Assembly: GCA_949361645.1 (NCBI GenBank)
Contig: OX442421.1
Coordinates: 6,085,718 to 6,149,717, forward strand
Reading direction: 5' to 3'
DNA: 64,000 nt
Origin: Spongilla lacustris
Taxonomy: Eukaryota; Porifera; Demospongiae; Spongillida; Spongillidae
Part shown: positions 12,036 to 33,766 of the stretch, piece after piece
Position numbering within the stretch: position 1 is the stretch's first letter
Layout: each line of letters opens with the position of its first letter
Translations under genes and position numbers: made by a program
Notes under the pieces: generated by a model
What the model was told of the DNA's origin: nothing
Seen by the model: only the letters and a program-made list of their open reading frames with translations
Database searches by the model: none

Positions 12036-14561
12036 CTAACACAGCACACACATGCATGCACATACATATACATCATTATAATACATACACAACATACAGT
12101 ACACACAAGCAGCAGAGTGTACACAACAACACAATATTGTGATGGGTGGATAACAACTGGAGTGTGTAAATATGCTGTCATAACAAATAATCTATTAAAG
12201 TAGACAGACTGGCACCAGTGTCTAGACACATACATACATACCCCATACACACACACCCCATACACACACACACACAAACACACACCATACGCACACAACA
12301 CACACACACACACTGCACATATGCACAACACAGAAGCACACCTATATAAGATGGAAGACCAACACATATCCTCAACTCTTACGTTTGTATGCCTCACCCC
12401 CTCTGCCCCTTTATGAACTAAATTACCATCCTCTCTCCTTCCATCCACTACTTACTTCACTCTATCTCTCAAACCAGAAAGTAGTTTGGAGACATCCCAG
12501 GAGGGTTAGTGGTTGTGAGCAATAGGTATGTGGACATCAAATAGGCACCCCTCCCCCAAATACCAGGAACCATTGTTCATATTGTGCTACTCCTCAAAAA
12601 CCCCAACCCCATGACCCCAATATTCTATTCCCTCCCATAACCCTTCCTATTGGTCATTCATAACATGCACCCCTCCCCCTCTCCCGGGGGAGGGGGGGGG
12701 GGTGTCATTTATTGCTAGACAGGCGCAAACAAGCTAGAGGCCCCCACAATATTAGCCCCCCCCACAAGCACCCCATATCAGAGGCCCCCCACAATATTAG
12801 CCCCCCATAGGCACCCCATATAAGAGGGTCCCATAGACTTTTATTTATTTATATGGAGCACGTGAAGTGTGCTCTTGACCTGCTGGTGCAGTTTTTGGCA
12901 TTACGGGTAACCCAAAGTGCTGCCCAGGTGCAACACAATATTCTGATTCCTGGGGTCAGGAGCACGCCAAAGCATGCAACCGTACATGTATAGGCTAACC
13001 CTATCCTCCTCCTCCAATCCTAACAGCTGCTGTTGCAAACTATATTAGAGCAGAGGGCCCCCCACAAGTACCTCATATCAGAGGGCCCCCCACAAGTACC
13101 TCATATCAGAGGGCCCCCCACAAGTACCTCATATCAGAGGGGCCCCCACAAGTACCTCATATCAGAGGGGCCCCCACAAGTACCTCATATCAGAGGGGCC
13201 CCCACAAGTACCTCATATCAGAGGGGCCCCCACAAGTACCTCATATCAGAGGGGCCCCCACAAGTACCTCATATCAGAGGGGCCCCCACAAGTACCTCAT
13301 ATCAGAGGGGCCCCCACAAGTACCCCATATCAGAGGGGCCCCCCCACAAGTACCCCATATCAGAGGGGCCCCCACATACAAACACATACCCCATATCTGG
13401 GTGTTGTTTGAATGCATCAGAGAGGTAGCTCTGGAAAGCTTTCTGCTGACCATTGTCCAGCTTCTTCTTGATGGTGTTCAGTCTGAACTGCTCGTTAGCC
13501 TCCTTTATCTTAAGCTCTATCAGCCTCATGCAGAACATCTTCTTCACCACCTCTCTGGCCTCCTCCCCCCCAATCTTCAGCAAGTGGTTGTACTCTGGCT
13601 CCACCTCCAGCACGGGAAGGATGTCGTTCCAAAGGCACGAGAAGTGGGTCACCTTCCTCATTAGTAACCGTCTATAGGCATCACGTGCCTGGTTAGTGTC
13701 CTGCTTCTTCGAGTCTGCGCCTTCCTTGTACGTGAAGGAGGACGTTGGGTGCTTTCCAGCCGTCAGGCCCTTTTTCTTCTTGGCGGAACCTGTTGCAGCT
13801 ATAAAGAAGACCTCGTCCACATTTATGCTTTCCCTAGCTGACGTCTCGATGTAAGGAATCGGTTTCTTCAGGACCGAGTTAGCTAACCCGTAACCCAGTC
13901 TCCGCTTTCCTTCGTCCACGGCGTCGCATTTTACGCAGGCGAGTACCATCCTCTTTTTGGTCTTGGAGATCTGCAGGAGGAGCTCCGTTAGGAAGTCCTT
14001 CTGGCGTGTCATCTCCTCTCCCACCAGTGTAGGGTCGAAGACGCACACGTATGCGCACACCCCTTGCCCCTTTGCGCCGCCGAAGTCATCGTTGGGGAAG
14101 AGCTGGGTGGACCGCACCGTTTGGGTGGAGGATGCGGACGTGGCGTAGGCGCCCTCTGGGTTCGTCTGGTACGCGGTCTTGCTCGGGGACTGCGATGCAA
14201 CGCGCACGCATGTGGCTCGCTGGAGGTAGTTCTGGTCGGAGGGGTGAGGGCGTAAGCGTTGGAGGCCGGTTCCCACCAACTCGCAGAACTCTGTCTGCTC
14301 GATAACCTGGAATCTGATCTTAGCGCCCTCGCCTACGTACTTGGAGGCGGCTCCCCAGTAGAGGAAGTGGTCGCCGTTGTAGGCCGGCTTCTCGGTCCAG
14401 TTATCAGTCGAGACCGTCGAATCGTGTGCCTCCGTGTATGCTTCGGGCCGAACGAATCTGTTGCAAAGGCACGACTTGCCGACTCCGCTGAACGTCGGAT
14501 CGTTAGTAATAACCAACCTCGGACAACCCACCACCGCCACCCTGAACACACGTATAGCCAT
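8669..14561 (-). CDS. p190RhoGAP-like GTPase/FF protein without a RhoGAP domain
   Basis: Two coding exons: 14561-13390 and 11159-8669. The donor (ATATGGG|GTATGTG) and acceptor (TTACTCCAG|ACC) are both phase 2, giving 1220 residues in frame. The N-terminus is a Ras-like pseudo/GTPase domain of p190RhoGAP (ARHGAP5/35) type: VGKSCLCNRFVRP as the P-loop region, NDHFLYWG, and VIEQTEF. One FF-like helical domain follows (about residues 300-385, with NDILPVL and KKMFCMRLIELKIKEANEQF). The whole second exon is low-complexity, rich in Ser/Pro/acidic residues, with Tyr motifs (EDYVTM, NIYEVIDES). Family members end in a RhoGAP domain; none is found here between the stop at 8669 and the first exon. The start (MAIRVFRVAVVG) is the one preceding the GTPase fold. 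A first noncoding exon may lie upstream. Confidence 0.8.
11463..11612 (+). repeat. 22-bp minisatellite (intron of the p190-like gene)
   Basis: About seven copies of GAGAGGGGATCTGGAGGAGC plus AA, purine-rich. It lies about 300 bp inside the single intron from its 3' (acceptor) side. Short C runs occur nearby at 11226-11270. Confidence 0.9.
11985..12316 (+). repeat. (CA)n microsatellite cluster
   Basis: An uninterrupted CA run at about 11993-12033 with several shorter CA-rich patches to 12316, inside the p190-like intron. No coding signal; the cysteine/valine ORFs on the minus strand are repeat artefacts. Confidence 0.9.
13051..13392 (+). repeat. 28-29-bp minisatellite overlapping a splice donor
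   Basis: About eleven copies of a unit containing CACAAGTACCTCATATCAGA followed by GGGGCCCC, ending on the donor of p190-like exon 1 (13390/13389, minus strand). Each unit read on the minus strand contains GATATGRG|GTACTT, a copy of the true exon end plus donor GATATGGG|GTATGT. Looser relatives lie at 12740-12830. Confidence 0.9.
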
Positions 14562-14738
14562 CTGCAGTGCCTCCCTGCAACAACTAAAAGTAATATTAGT
14601 GATGCATATAATCTCTGGTGTGTTACAACGCAATTACGTAACCCGGAAATAGACAATTAATCGCTCAAAAAAAAAACGGTCCACGTCGAAAGTGACGAAG
14701 ACAACAAACGGGACATATAGAAGGGGTAATGAAAGACA

Positions 14739-24132
<9,394 letters not shown>

Positions 24133-27100
24133 ATGGAACGGATCCATATAGTTCGCACTCCTCAGGAAGTGAAACCATTCATCCAAAAGCTGAATGAAGT
24201 TCTCGTATCGGAGGTTACAGAAAACAGCGACTTGAACAACGCATACATTTGCGGTGATATTGTGGGTCATAGTACTTCCGACGATGGGAGCTCGCTTCTG
24301 CTGACCATTCAGGGCGATGGGTTGCAGTTCACCACGGTGTTTCGGGGTGAAGCAGCAAACCAGTACCCCGATGCCACCACCGGGGGTACTATATACCTTT
24401 ACGGAGGCACCATTAATAAGTCTGAACCGGAATGGAGCCAAGCGAGCGGCTTTCAGCTCATAATTGACGACAGTAGTGGAACGAACGTAATTCTCCTGCA
24501 CAAGAATATCAAGGAGCTGAAAAGGTTAGTGCCGTGTGCTTTTTTTTTTTTTTGTACATTCCTGTATACACTTTTTCAGGGGCTGGCTATATTTGTTTCT
24601 GCCCTTTTCCTTCCCTCTCTCTCCTCTACTCTCTCTCCTTCTCTTTTTAAGATTAAGACATCTGATTTTATCAACAGGAGAGGAAGGAGGCAAGCCACCA
24701 TTGCCTCTTCCACTGTCACAGGTCCCTCTGGTATCACTGCCCCACCTACTTTCACTCCTGCTATCACTGCCCCTTCTATAATCGCTTCTGCTCCCATTAC
24801 CATCATCTCTCCACCTCCTGTCACCACACCTCCACCCATCTCTTCCCTTCCTCCTGTCACTGCACCTCCACCCATCTCTTCCCTTCCTTCTGTCACCGCA
24901 CCTCCACCCATCTCTTCCCTTCCTCCTGTCACTGCACCTCCACCCATCTCTTCCCTTCCTCCTGTCACCATACCTCCACCCATCTCTTCCCTTCCTCCTG
25001 TCACCATACCTCCACCCATCTCTTCCCTTCCTCCTGTCACCATACCTCCACCCATCTCTTCCCTTTCTCCTGTCACCGCACCTCCACCCATCTCTTCCCT
25101 TCCTTCTGTCACCATACCTCCACCCATCTCTTCCCTTCCTCCTGTCACCATACCTCCACCCATCTCTTCCCTTCCTCCTGTCACCGCACCTCCACCCATC
25201 TCTTCCCTTCCACCTGTCGCTCCTCCTCATACTGTTAAGCATCCGTCGCTTCACACCAGTTGGGATGAGGTAGAGATGTTGATCTCAAGAGAATGTGAGG
25301 ACAAGGAAGGGGAAGAGGTTTACGAAGGAGGGGGAGGAGGAGGGCCAAGGTCAGGACAGAGCTGCAGAAAGAGGCCTGCAGCAGAGATGGATCCAGTCAG
25401 CGATGTAGATGATGACAGGGTCCGTACTGCCAATGGAAAGACCACATCTGTCGCCCCCCAGAGACGCAAGAGGAGGGTCATAAGCGAAACTGAATCAACG
25501 AGTGACGAAGAAGGTGAGAGTACCGTTGGCAACAAGAATGCACCAACCCTCGCTCAGCAACAGAAGAAGAGACCCACTGGTGCTGAATCAACCCGTCGTG
25601 GGGAGGCTACAGGGACCAATGCATCTGCTGCTGCAGCAAAGGGCAATGGAGGAGGCGGTGGTGGAGGAGGAGGAGGAGGAGGTGACAGTGGATACAAGTA
25701 CACTAAGATAGCTCAGCTGAAGGATAAGGATGACAGGGTAAACGTCTTTGGAGTGGTGAAGTTCTTCAAGCCTATTGTGCAGTCAAAAGGAACCGATTTC
25801 TGCTCTGTTGTCACGATCGTGGACGAAAGTTCTCCAGCCATTGGGCTGAAGTGTGTCATCTTCAACAGAAGCCAGGAGAGGTTGCCCCACATCAGAGCCG
25901 TTGGTGACATCATCTGCGTCCATCGCCTCACGATACAGACGTTTAAGGACGAACTCCAAGCGATGGGGCGACACTTCTCCAGCTCCATCTGCTTCGACGG
26001 CAAGCCGAATGCGAAGATCATTCCCAGGACCGGGTCGTATACGTGTACTGTGACCGACGCCGATTACCTGCGCGTCAAGGCGCTCCGCGAGTGGGCGGAG
26101 CACCAATTGGATCTCGACCCAACGATGCGTGCCCGTCGGCTCTGCGACGTGGTCGATGGAGACTACTTCGATCTCACGTGCCAGGTGATCTCCACGTCCT
26201 TCTTCGCCTCCCAGGACTACACCGTCTTGTCGGTGTGGGACGGTACGAAGTTCCCCATGGAACACAAGCAGTACGACTATTCTTACAGCGAAACGATGTC
26301 GGACGTCGGGCTGAGCGCGGTGGCTGGGGACCTGGCAGTCCCCGTGGTTTTGTACGACAACCACGCGACGCGGGCGCGGTCCGTCAAGCCCGGGCAGTTC
26401 ATCCGACTCACCAACGTTCATGCCGTCAAACTAAAAGGTTACAGCTTCGTGTGCAACCAACAGTTCTACATGGAACTTTGCATCCACAGGGGTACTCAAT
26501 ACGGCAGCGGGGTTTTTATTCTACCCGACTGCGACGAGAGTGTAGTCCAGTTGAAGTCGCAGCTCACCTCGGCATCGCAAGTTGGCACAGGCGCGGAGGA
26601 AGCCACCGCCGCCCCCCAGCGCTGGTGTGGGTCTCGAGGACCGCTTCCGAGATCTGCAACCATCATACCACACGCCCGCGTCACTTTCACCCCGATCAAA
26701 GACGTCCTGGCATACCCCACCGTGCCATTCAAATTTCACTGCCGCGCGCGGGTGGAATGCATATTTCCCGCTTGTGTTGAAGACCTGGTACAGCTGCGCT
26801 GCTCCCGCTGCGCAAGCAAGGTCCCCATGCCGCGAACATCGCTGGCCGACTGTAGCGCTCTGGTGGGCACGCCCTGTCCCACGTGCGTCGACGGTCAGGA
26901 CGGCAGTCCGGAAGCGGTTCTACGCCTGATATACGTCTTCAAACTGGTTTTGGAAGACGAGTCGGGACACCTAAGCGCCTACGTGGCTGAGGATGACGCT
27001 GCCGTCTTCCTACCGGGTCTCCCGCCCACCAATTTGTATGTCGATCAAGAGTCGCGTCAGAAGCTGTTGGACAGGCTGTATTTTCTGACAGGAGGCAACG

Positions 27101-27348
27101 ACCCTTTTGTCGAACATCCGCCTGGATCAAAAGGGCAGCAACCTCGTCCGTGGATGGAATGTTGCCTTAAGTCGTATTTTCATGGTAAATGTGCGTCTGG
27201 GGGCGGCACCTCACGGAAAGTTCACTACCGTGTCTTTGACACCATCTTGAACAGTATGGAGCCAGAGGATGTGGAGGAGGCCGTGGAGGGAGGTGCATGT
27301 GCGCTGTCAGACACGTGCGAAGACAACCCTATTACCACTCACGATTAG
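24133..27348 (+). CDS. POT1: Protection of telomeres 1, with N-terminal extension
   Basis: Single-stranded telomeric DNA-binding shelterin subunit. The C-terminal 550 residues follow the POT1 layout. OB1 starts near 25690 with YKYTKIAQLKDKDDRVNVFG and VVKFFKP…SKGTDFCSVVTIVDE. OB2 contains YFDLTCQV, LSVWDGT and VLYDNHATRARSVKPGQFIR. The C-terminal OB3/HJR-like part (26690-27330) keeps the zinc-type LRCSRCASKVP and PCPTC pairs. Known POT1s begin at OB1; here about 470 residues precede it: a 130-residue beta-rich domain, a Pro/Ser repeat region (24807-25220), an acidic/basic stretch and a Gly run. Best model: exon 1 24133-24524, exon 2 24678-27348 (1020 residues); without that intron the ORF is open for 1071 residues. 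A polyadenylation signal AATAAA lies at 27544. The gene is convergent with the ERM gene. Confidence 0.9.
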   Translation: MERIHIVRTPQEVKPFIQKLNEVLVSEVTENSDLNNAYICGDIVGHSTSDDGSSLLLTIQGDGLQFTTVFRGEAANQYPDATTGGTIYLYGGTINKSEPEWSQASGFQLIIDDSSGTNVILLHKNIKELKRLVPCAFFFFCTFLYTLFQGLAIFVSALFLPSLSSTLSPSLFKIKTSDFINRRGRRQATIASSTVTGPSGITAPPTFTPAITAPSIIASAPITIISPPPVTTPPPISSLPPVTAPPPISSLPSVTAPPPISSLPPVTAPPPISSLPPVTIPPPISSLPPVTIPPPISSLPPVTIPPPISSLSPVTAPPPISSLPSVTIPPPISSLPPVTIPPPISSLPPVTAPPPISSLPPVAPPHTVKHPSLHTSWDEVEMLISRECEDKEGEEVYEGGGGGGPRSGQSCRKRPAAEMDPVSDVDDDRVRTANGKTTSVAPQRRKRRVISETESTSDEEGESTVGNKNAPTLAQQQKKRPTGAESTRRGEATGTNASAAAAKGNGGGGGGGGGGGGDSGYKYTKIAQLKDKDDRVNVFGVVKFFKPIVQSKGTDFCSVVTIVDESSPAIGLKCVIFNRSQERLPHIRAVGDIICVHRLTIQTFKDELQAMGRHFSSSICFDGKPNAKIIPRTGSYTCTVTDADYLRVKALREWAEHQLDLDPTMRARRLCDVVDGDYFDLTCQVISTSFFASQDYTVLSVWDGTKFPMEHKQYDYSYSETMSDVGLSAVAGDLAVPVVLYDNHATRARSVKPGQFIRLTNVHAVKLKGYSFVCNQQFYMELCIHRGTQYGSGVFILPDCDESVVQLKSQLTSASQVGTGAEEATAAPQRWCGSRGPLPRSATIIPHARVTFTPIKDVLAYPTVPFKFHCRARVECIFPACVEDLVQLRCSRCASKVPMPRTSLADCSALVGTPCPTCVDGQDGSPEAVLRLIYVFKLVLEDESGHLSAYVAEDDAAVFLPGLPPTNLYVDQESRQKLLDRLYFLTGGNDPFVEHPPGSKGQQPRPWMECCLKSYFHGKCASGGGTSRKVHYRVFDTILNSMEPEDVEEAVEGGACALSDTCEDNPITTHD
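24525..24677 (+). other. Likely 153-bp intron of POT1 without stop codons
   Basis: Donor AAAAG|GTTAGT and acceptor ATCAACAG|GAGAGG, both phase 2. The interior has a T15 run and a pyrimidine-rich end, intron-like, and if translated would give a hydrophobic stretch unlike its surroundings. Because it is a multiple of three and open, retention would keep the frame. Confidence 0.65.
24807..25220 (+). repeat. 36-bp coding minisatellite in POT1
   Basis: About eleven copies of a 36-bp unit encoding twelve residues (PPPISSLPPVTA/TI), in frame. Copies differ mainly at TCACCGCA versus TCACCATA. The unit length and intact frame indicate that it is translated. Confidence 0.9.
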
Positions 27349-27788
27349 ACGCTGGACTTTGTACAGTCAGTCTGCAGGCCATGCTGTATACCATGTACCC
27401 CACACTTTGTCAAACCATCACTTAGCTACATGCGTTATTTATGATTCCCCCTCTCCCTCCCCTTATCCAGCTGACCAAATGATCTTTTTTTAAAAAGCGA
27501 CCACATTTGTGCATGTGCATCATTTGGAACTTCAAATGTAAAAAATAAACACGATATAAATATTACAACAGTTGGCAACACGAGAACACTTCTCTACCTA
27601 TGTTGTTATATGACAAACAAACTGTTTAGCACACATGCATGTTCCAATCAAAAATGCCAGCAGCAAAACAAAAAAAAAAACGTTGACAACGAAGAGGAAA
27701 GGTGTCTACATCTGCAAACAAATGCAAAAGTTTATATTGAACAAGACTGCAACTGTATCCTTTACCTTATATGGATATAAATGGCTGT

Positions 27789-31115
<3,327 letters not shown>

Positions 31116-31436
31116 CTTGGGCTCGATGTGTGCTGCTGACGTATAAGTAACAATTTATCGCTGCGTGGACACCAATATACAGCAAATTATCGCAAGAAAC
31201 CCTTCGCAAACGGCACCTTACACAAAAAATATAGCGCCCACGCAGCAATAACACGGAAGAGGGAATCGAACTACAATAAAGATGGCAGTCTTATCTTTAG
31301 TACCGGGCACGCCTCAAATGATGGACCACCCCAAGTTTATGTACGCATGCGCAAGAGGTGGTGCTATGGAAGCAACGGGGTAAGGGAAAAAGAAAAAACA
31401 AACAAGGGGAGTGGCACGTTACGTCACGCCAAACAG
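31116..31436. promoter_or_regulatory. Divergent promoter ERM/ARL6
   Basis: 321 bp between the two start codons. An NRF1-like palindrome (ACGCATGCGCA) lies at 31343-31353. No TATA box is obvious. The polyG run at about 31003-31030 lies just outside, in ERM intron 1. Confidence 0.6.
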
Positions 31437-32205
31437 ATGGGTTTGTTTGACAAACTCGCAAACTGGCTCGGATGGCGGAAGCAGCAAGCTAAGATTTTGT
31501 GTATAGGGCTCGACAACAGCGGGAAAACGACCATCATCAATGCATTGAAGCCTCAAACGGTATAGCCATAAGTGGGAGCGATGGCCATACCAGAGATCAC
31601 TGGCCATGCTAACCCTTTGTTTGTACTCAGGCCAAAGCCTCTACTATCGTTCCGACCATCGGTTTCAACGTCGACGTATTTTCCCATGCAAAGTATGTGC
31701 GCTAACATCATTAATGCATATGTGCAACTTGTTTATCTTCCCCCGCCCCCCTCTTCCACCCATACTTAACTAAGCATCACTTTCACTGTTTTTGACATGT
31801 CGGGCCAGGGTCGTTACAGAACCCTATGGGAACACTATTACAAGTAAGCTGGGCACGGTCTTTAAACACCCCTCACCACCAACCTCTCTTCCACCTTTAC
31901 ACTTACGATAGGGAAACGGAGGCAATCATTTTTGTCATTGATAGCAGCGACAAGCTGAGGATCCCCGTTGCGAAGGACGAACTGGACCTTCTGCTCCAGA
32001 ATGCTGGTTCGGCTAGTGCATTTATGCATCGCGATCTCCCTGGACCGTACGTATATATGCTGCCCATTTTATACATGTAGATATGGCTGACAGGAGAGTG
32101 CCACTTCTGTTTCTAGCAAATAAAATGGACCTCAAGGACTCGTACTCTGCTCCTGCTGTACGTTACCCCTTTACCGAGACGTGCTCATATCATTATGTGC
32201 ATACA

Positions 32206-32245
<40 letters not shown>

Positions 32246-32511
32246 CACACACAGTGCTTTCAACTGCTAAAATTAGATCAAATCAAGGACAGATCCTGTT
32301 ATATATGGTATATTAAAGAGTCAGATTTGTGCTACTGCAAGGCTGGATTGTTCTTATCCTTCTAGTCCCACAAACGGACTCACGGGGGAGGGGTTGGACG
32401 TTGCCTTGGAATGGCTAGCAGGTAAGTGCTAGAGTGACAGTGCTAGTTGCACATTTGTTCTTATCTTTCTGCTTTGAAATTGCAGAACAAATCAAATCAA
32501 CTCGGACCTAA
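31437..32511 (+). CDS. ARL6: ADP-ribosylation factor-like GTPase 6 (BBS3)
   Basis: Small GTPase that recruits the BBSome to membranes at the ciliary base. Eight exons: 31437-31559, 31631-31692, 31775-31843, 31912-32006, 32081-32157, 32255-32307, 32366-32421, 32486-32511; 561 bp, 186 residues, the usual ARL6 length. It has a Gly2 start (MGLFDKL), the P-loop GLDNSGKTT, switch I PTIGFNV, switch [37 protein letters not shown] and the C-terminal [12 protein letters not shown]. All introns are GT-AG and short (67-97 bp). The acceptor of exon 6 is formed by the end of a CA repeat (ACACACAG|TGC). Three ciliary genes (with PACRG and RSPH3) lie within 13 kb. Confidence 0.95.
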
Positions 32512-32797
32512 CAGTACTCCTGCAACCTGCAACCCGATCACTTCGATTATTATATTTGGTATACTTATGTACAATTGTCTGCAAGTAAAAGTTATGGGAA
32601 GTATCAATGCCAGTTTGGAAAATAGCTAAACCAGGGCTGTTTGAAACAAATTTATTTGCAGCAACCCCCCCCCCTCCCCCACTATACATTATGGGTTATG
32701 CATGTTGAGTAAAAATTCATGATTATAATTGAATTTTAAAGTATGAAAGGAAGCATAGAACCTTGCCTTTTGAGGTATAAAATACAACAGAGGTGAA

Positions 32798-33415
32798 TTA
32801 CGATCTCGAAATAGATGCACGCCCAGAGTGAATTATAATCTTGGGCACACGCTTCACATAAGGGGGCGGAGGAAAGCACAGCTTCACCACAATCTTGTCA
32901 CGGAGGGACACAGCCGGGAGGAGTGATGTGGAAATGACACCCTCAAATGCCACTCCAAGGTCCTGCCCATTGCAAAAGAAGTTAATCCTGCCAGCAGGCA
33001 TGTCCACCAGCATCCCTATACGGTCCCCTGCTTGGAGCTGAATGCCTGAGTACGGTTTTCCTTCACTCGGAAGACACTTTGTGCCCACCGAGCAGTTCAG
33101 GACACCCGATATGGGGTGGAAGGCCCAGCCGGGCATGTCCTCACTTGTACCCACAGCCTCCTTCCCAAACTGCCAGTCAATGCTTTTGAGACCCTCTGTG
33201 GAGCAGTCAATCACACCCACGGCCAGTTTTTTTCACTGATTTAGACCTGCCCAGGTCCACAACCTGCATCTCCATATAGTGCACATCCATTTCCAGTAGC
33301 TTGTCACAAGCAACGGTAGCCCAGTACTTTTGTGATGTGCCTCTCGCCCACCATGCTGACAGCCTGTCTTGTGAAAGCTCAATCCTTAGATTCCTCCATT
33401 GGCTGTGCCACTGAA

Positions 33416-33470
<55 letters not shown>

Positions 33471-33670
33471 NNNNNNNNNNNNNNNNNNNNNNNNNNNNNN
33501 NNNNNNNNNNNNNNNNNNNNNNNNNNNNNNNNNNNNNNNNNNNNNNNNNNNNNNNNNNNNNNNNNNNNNNNNNNNNNNNNNNNNNNNNNNNNNNNNNNNN
33601 NNNNNNNNNNNNNNNNNNNNNNNNNNNNNNNNNNNNNNNNNNNNNNNNNNNNNNNNNNNNNNNNNNNNNN

Positions 33671-33766
<96 letters not shown>

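Noticed and set aside
25783..26421. 212-residue antisense ORF inside POT1
   Set aside because: Shadow of the GC-rich POT1 coding frame; no homology signal.
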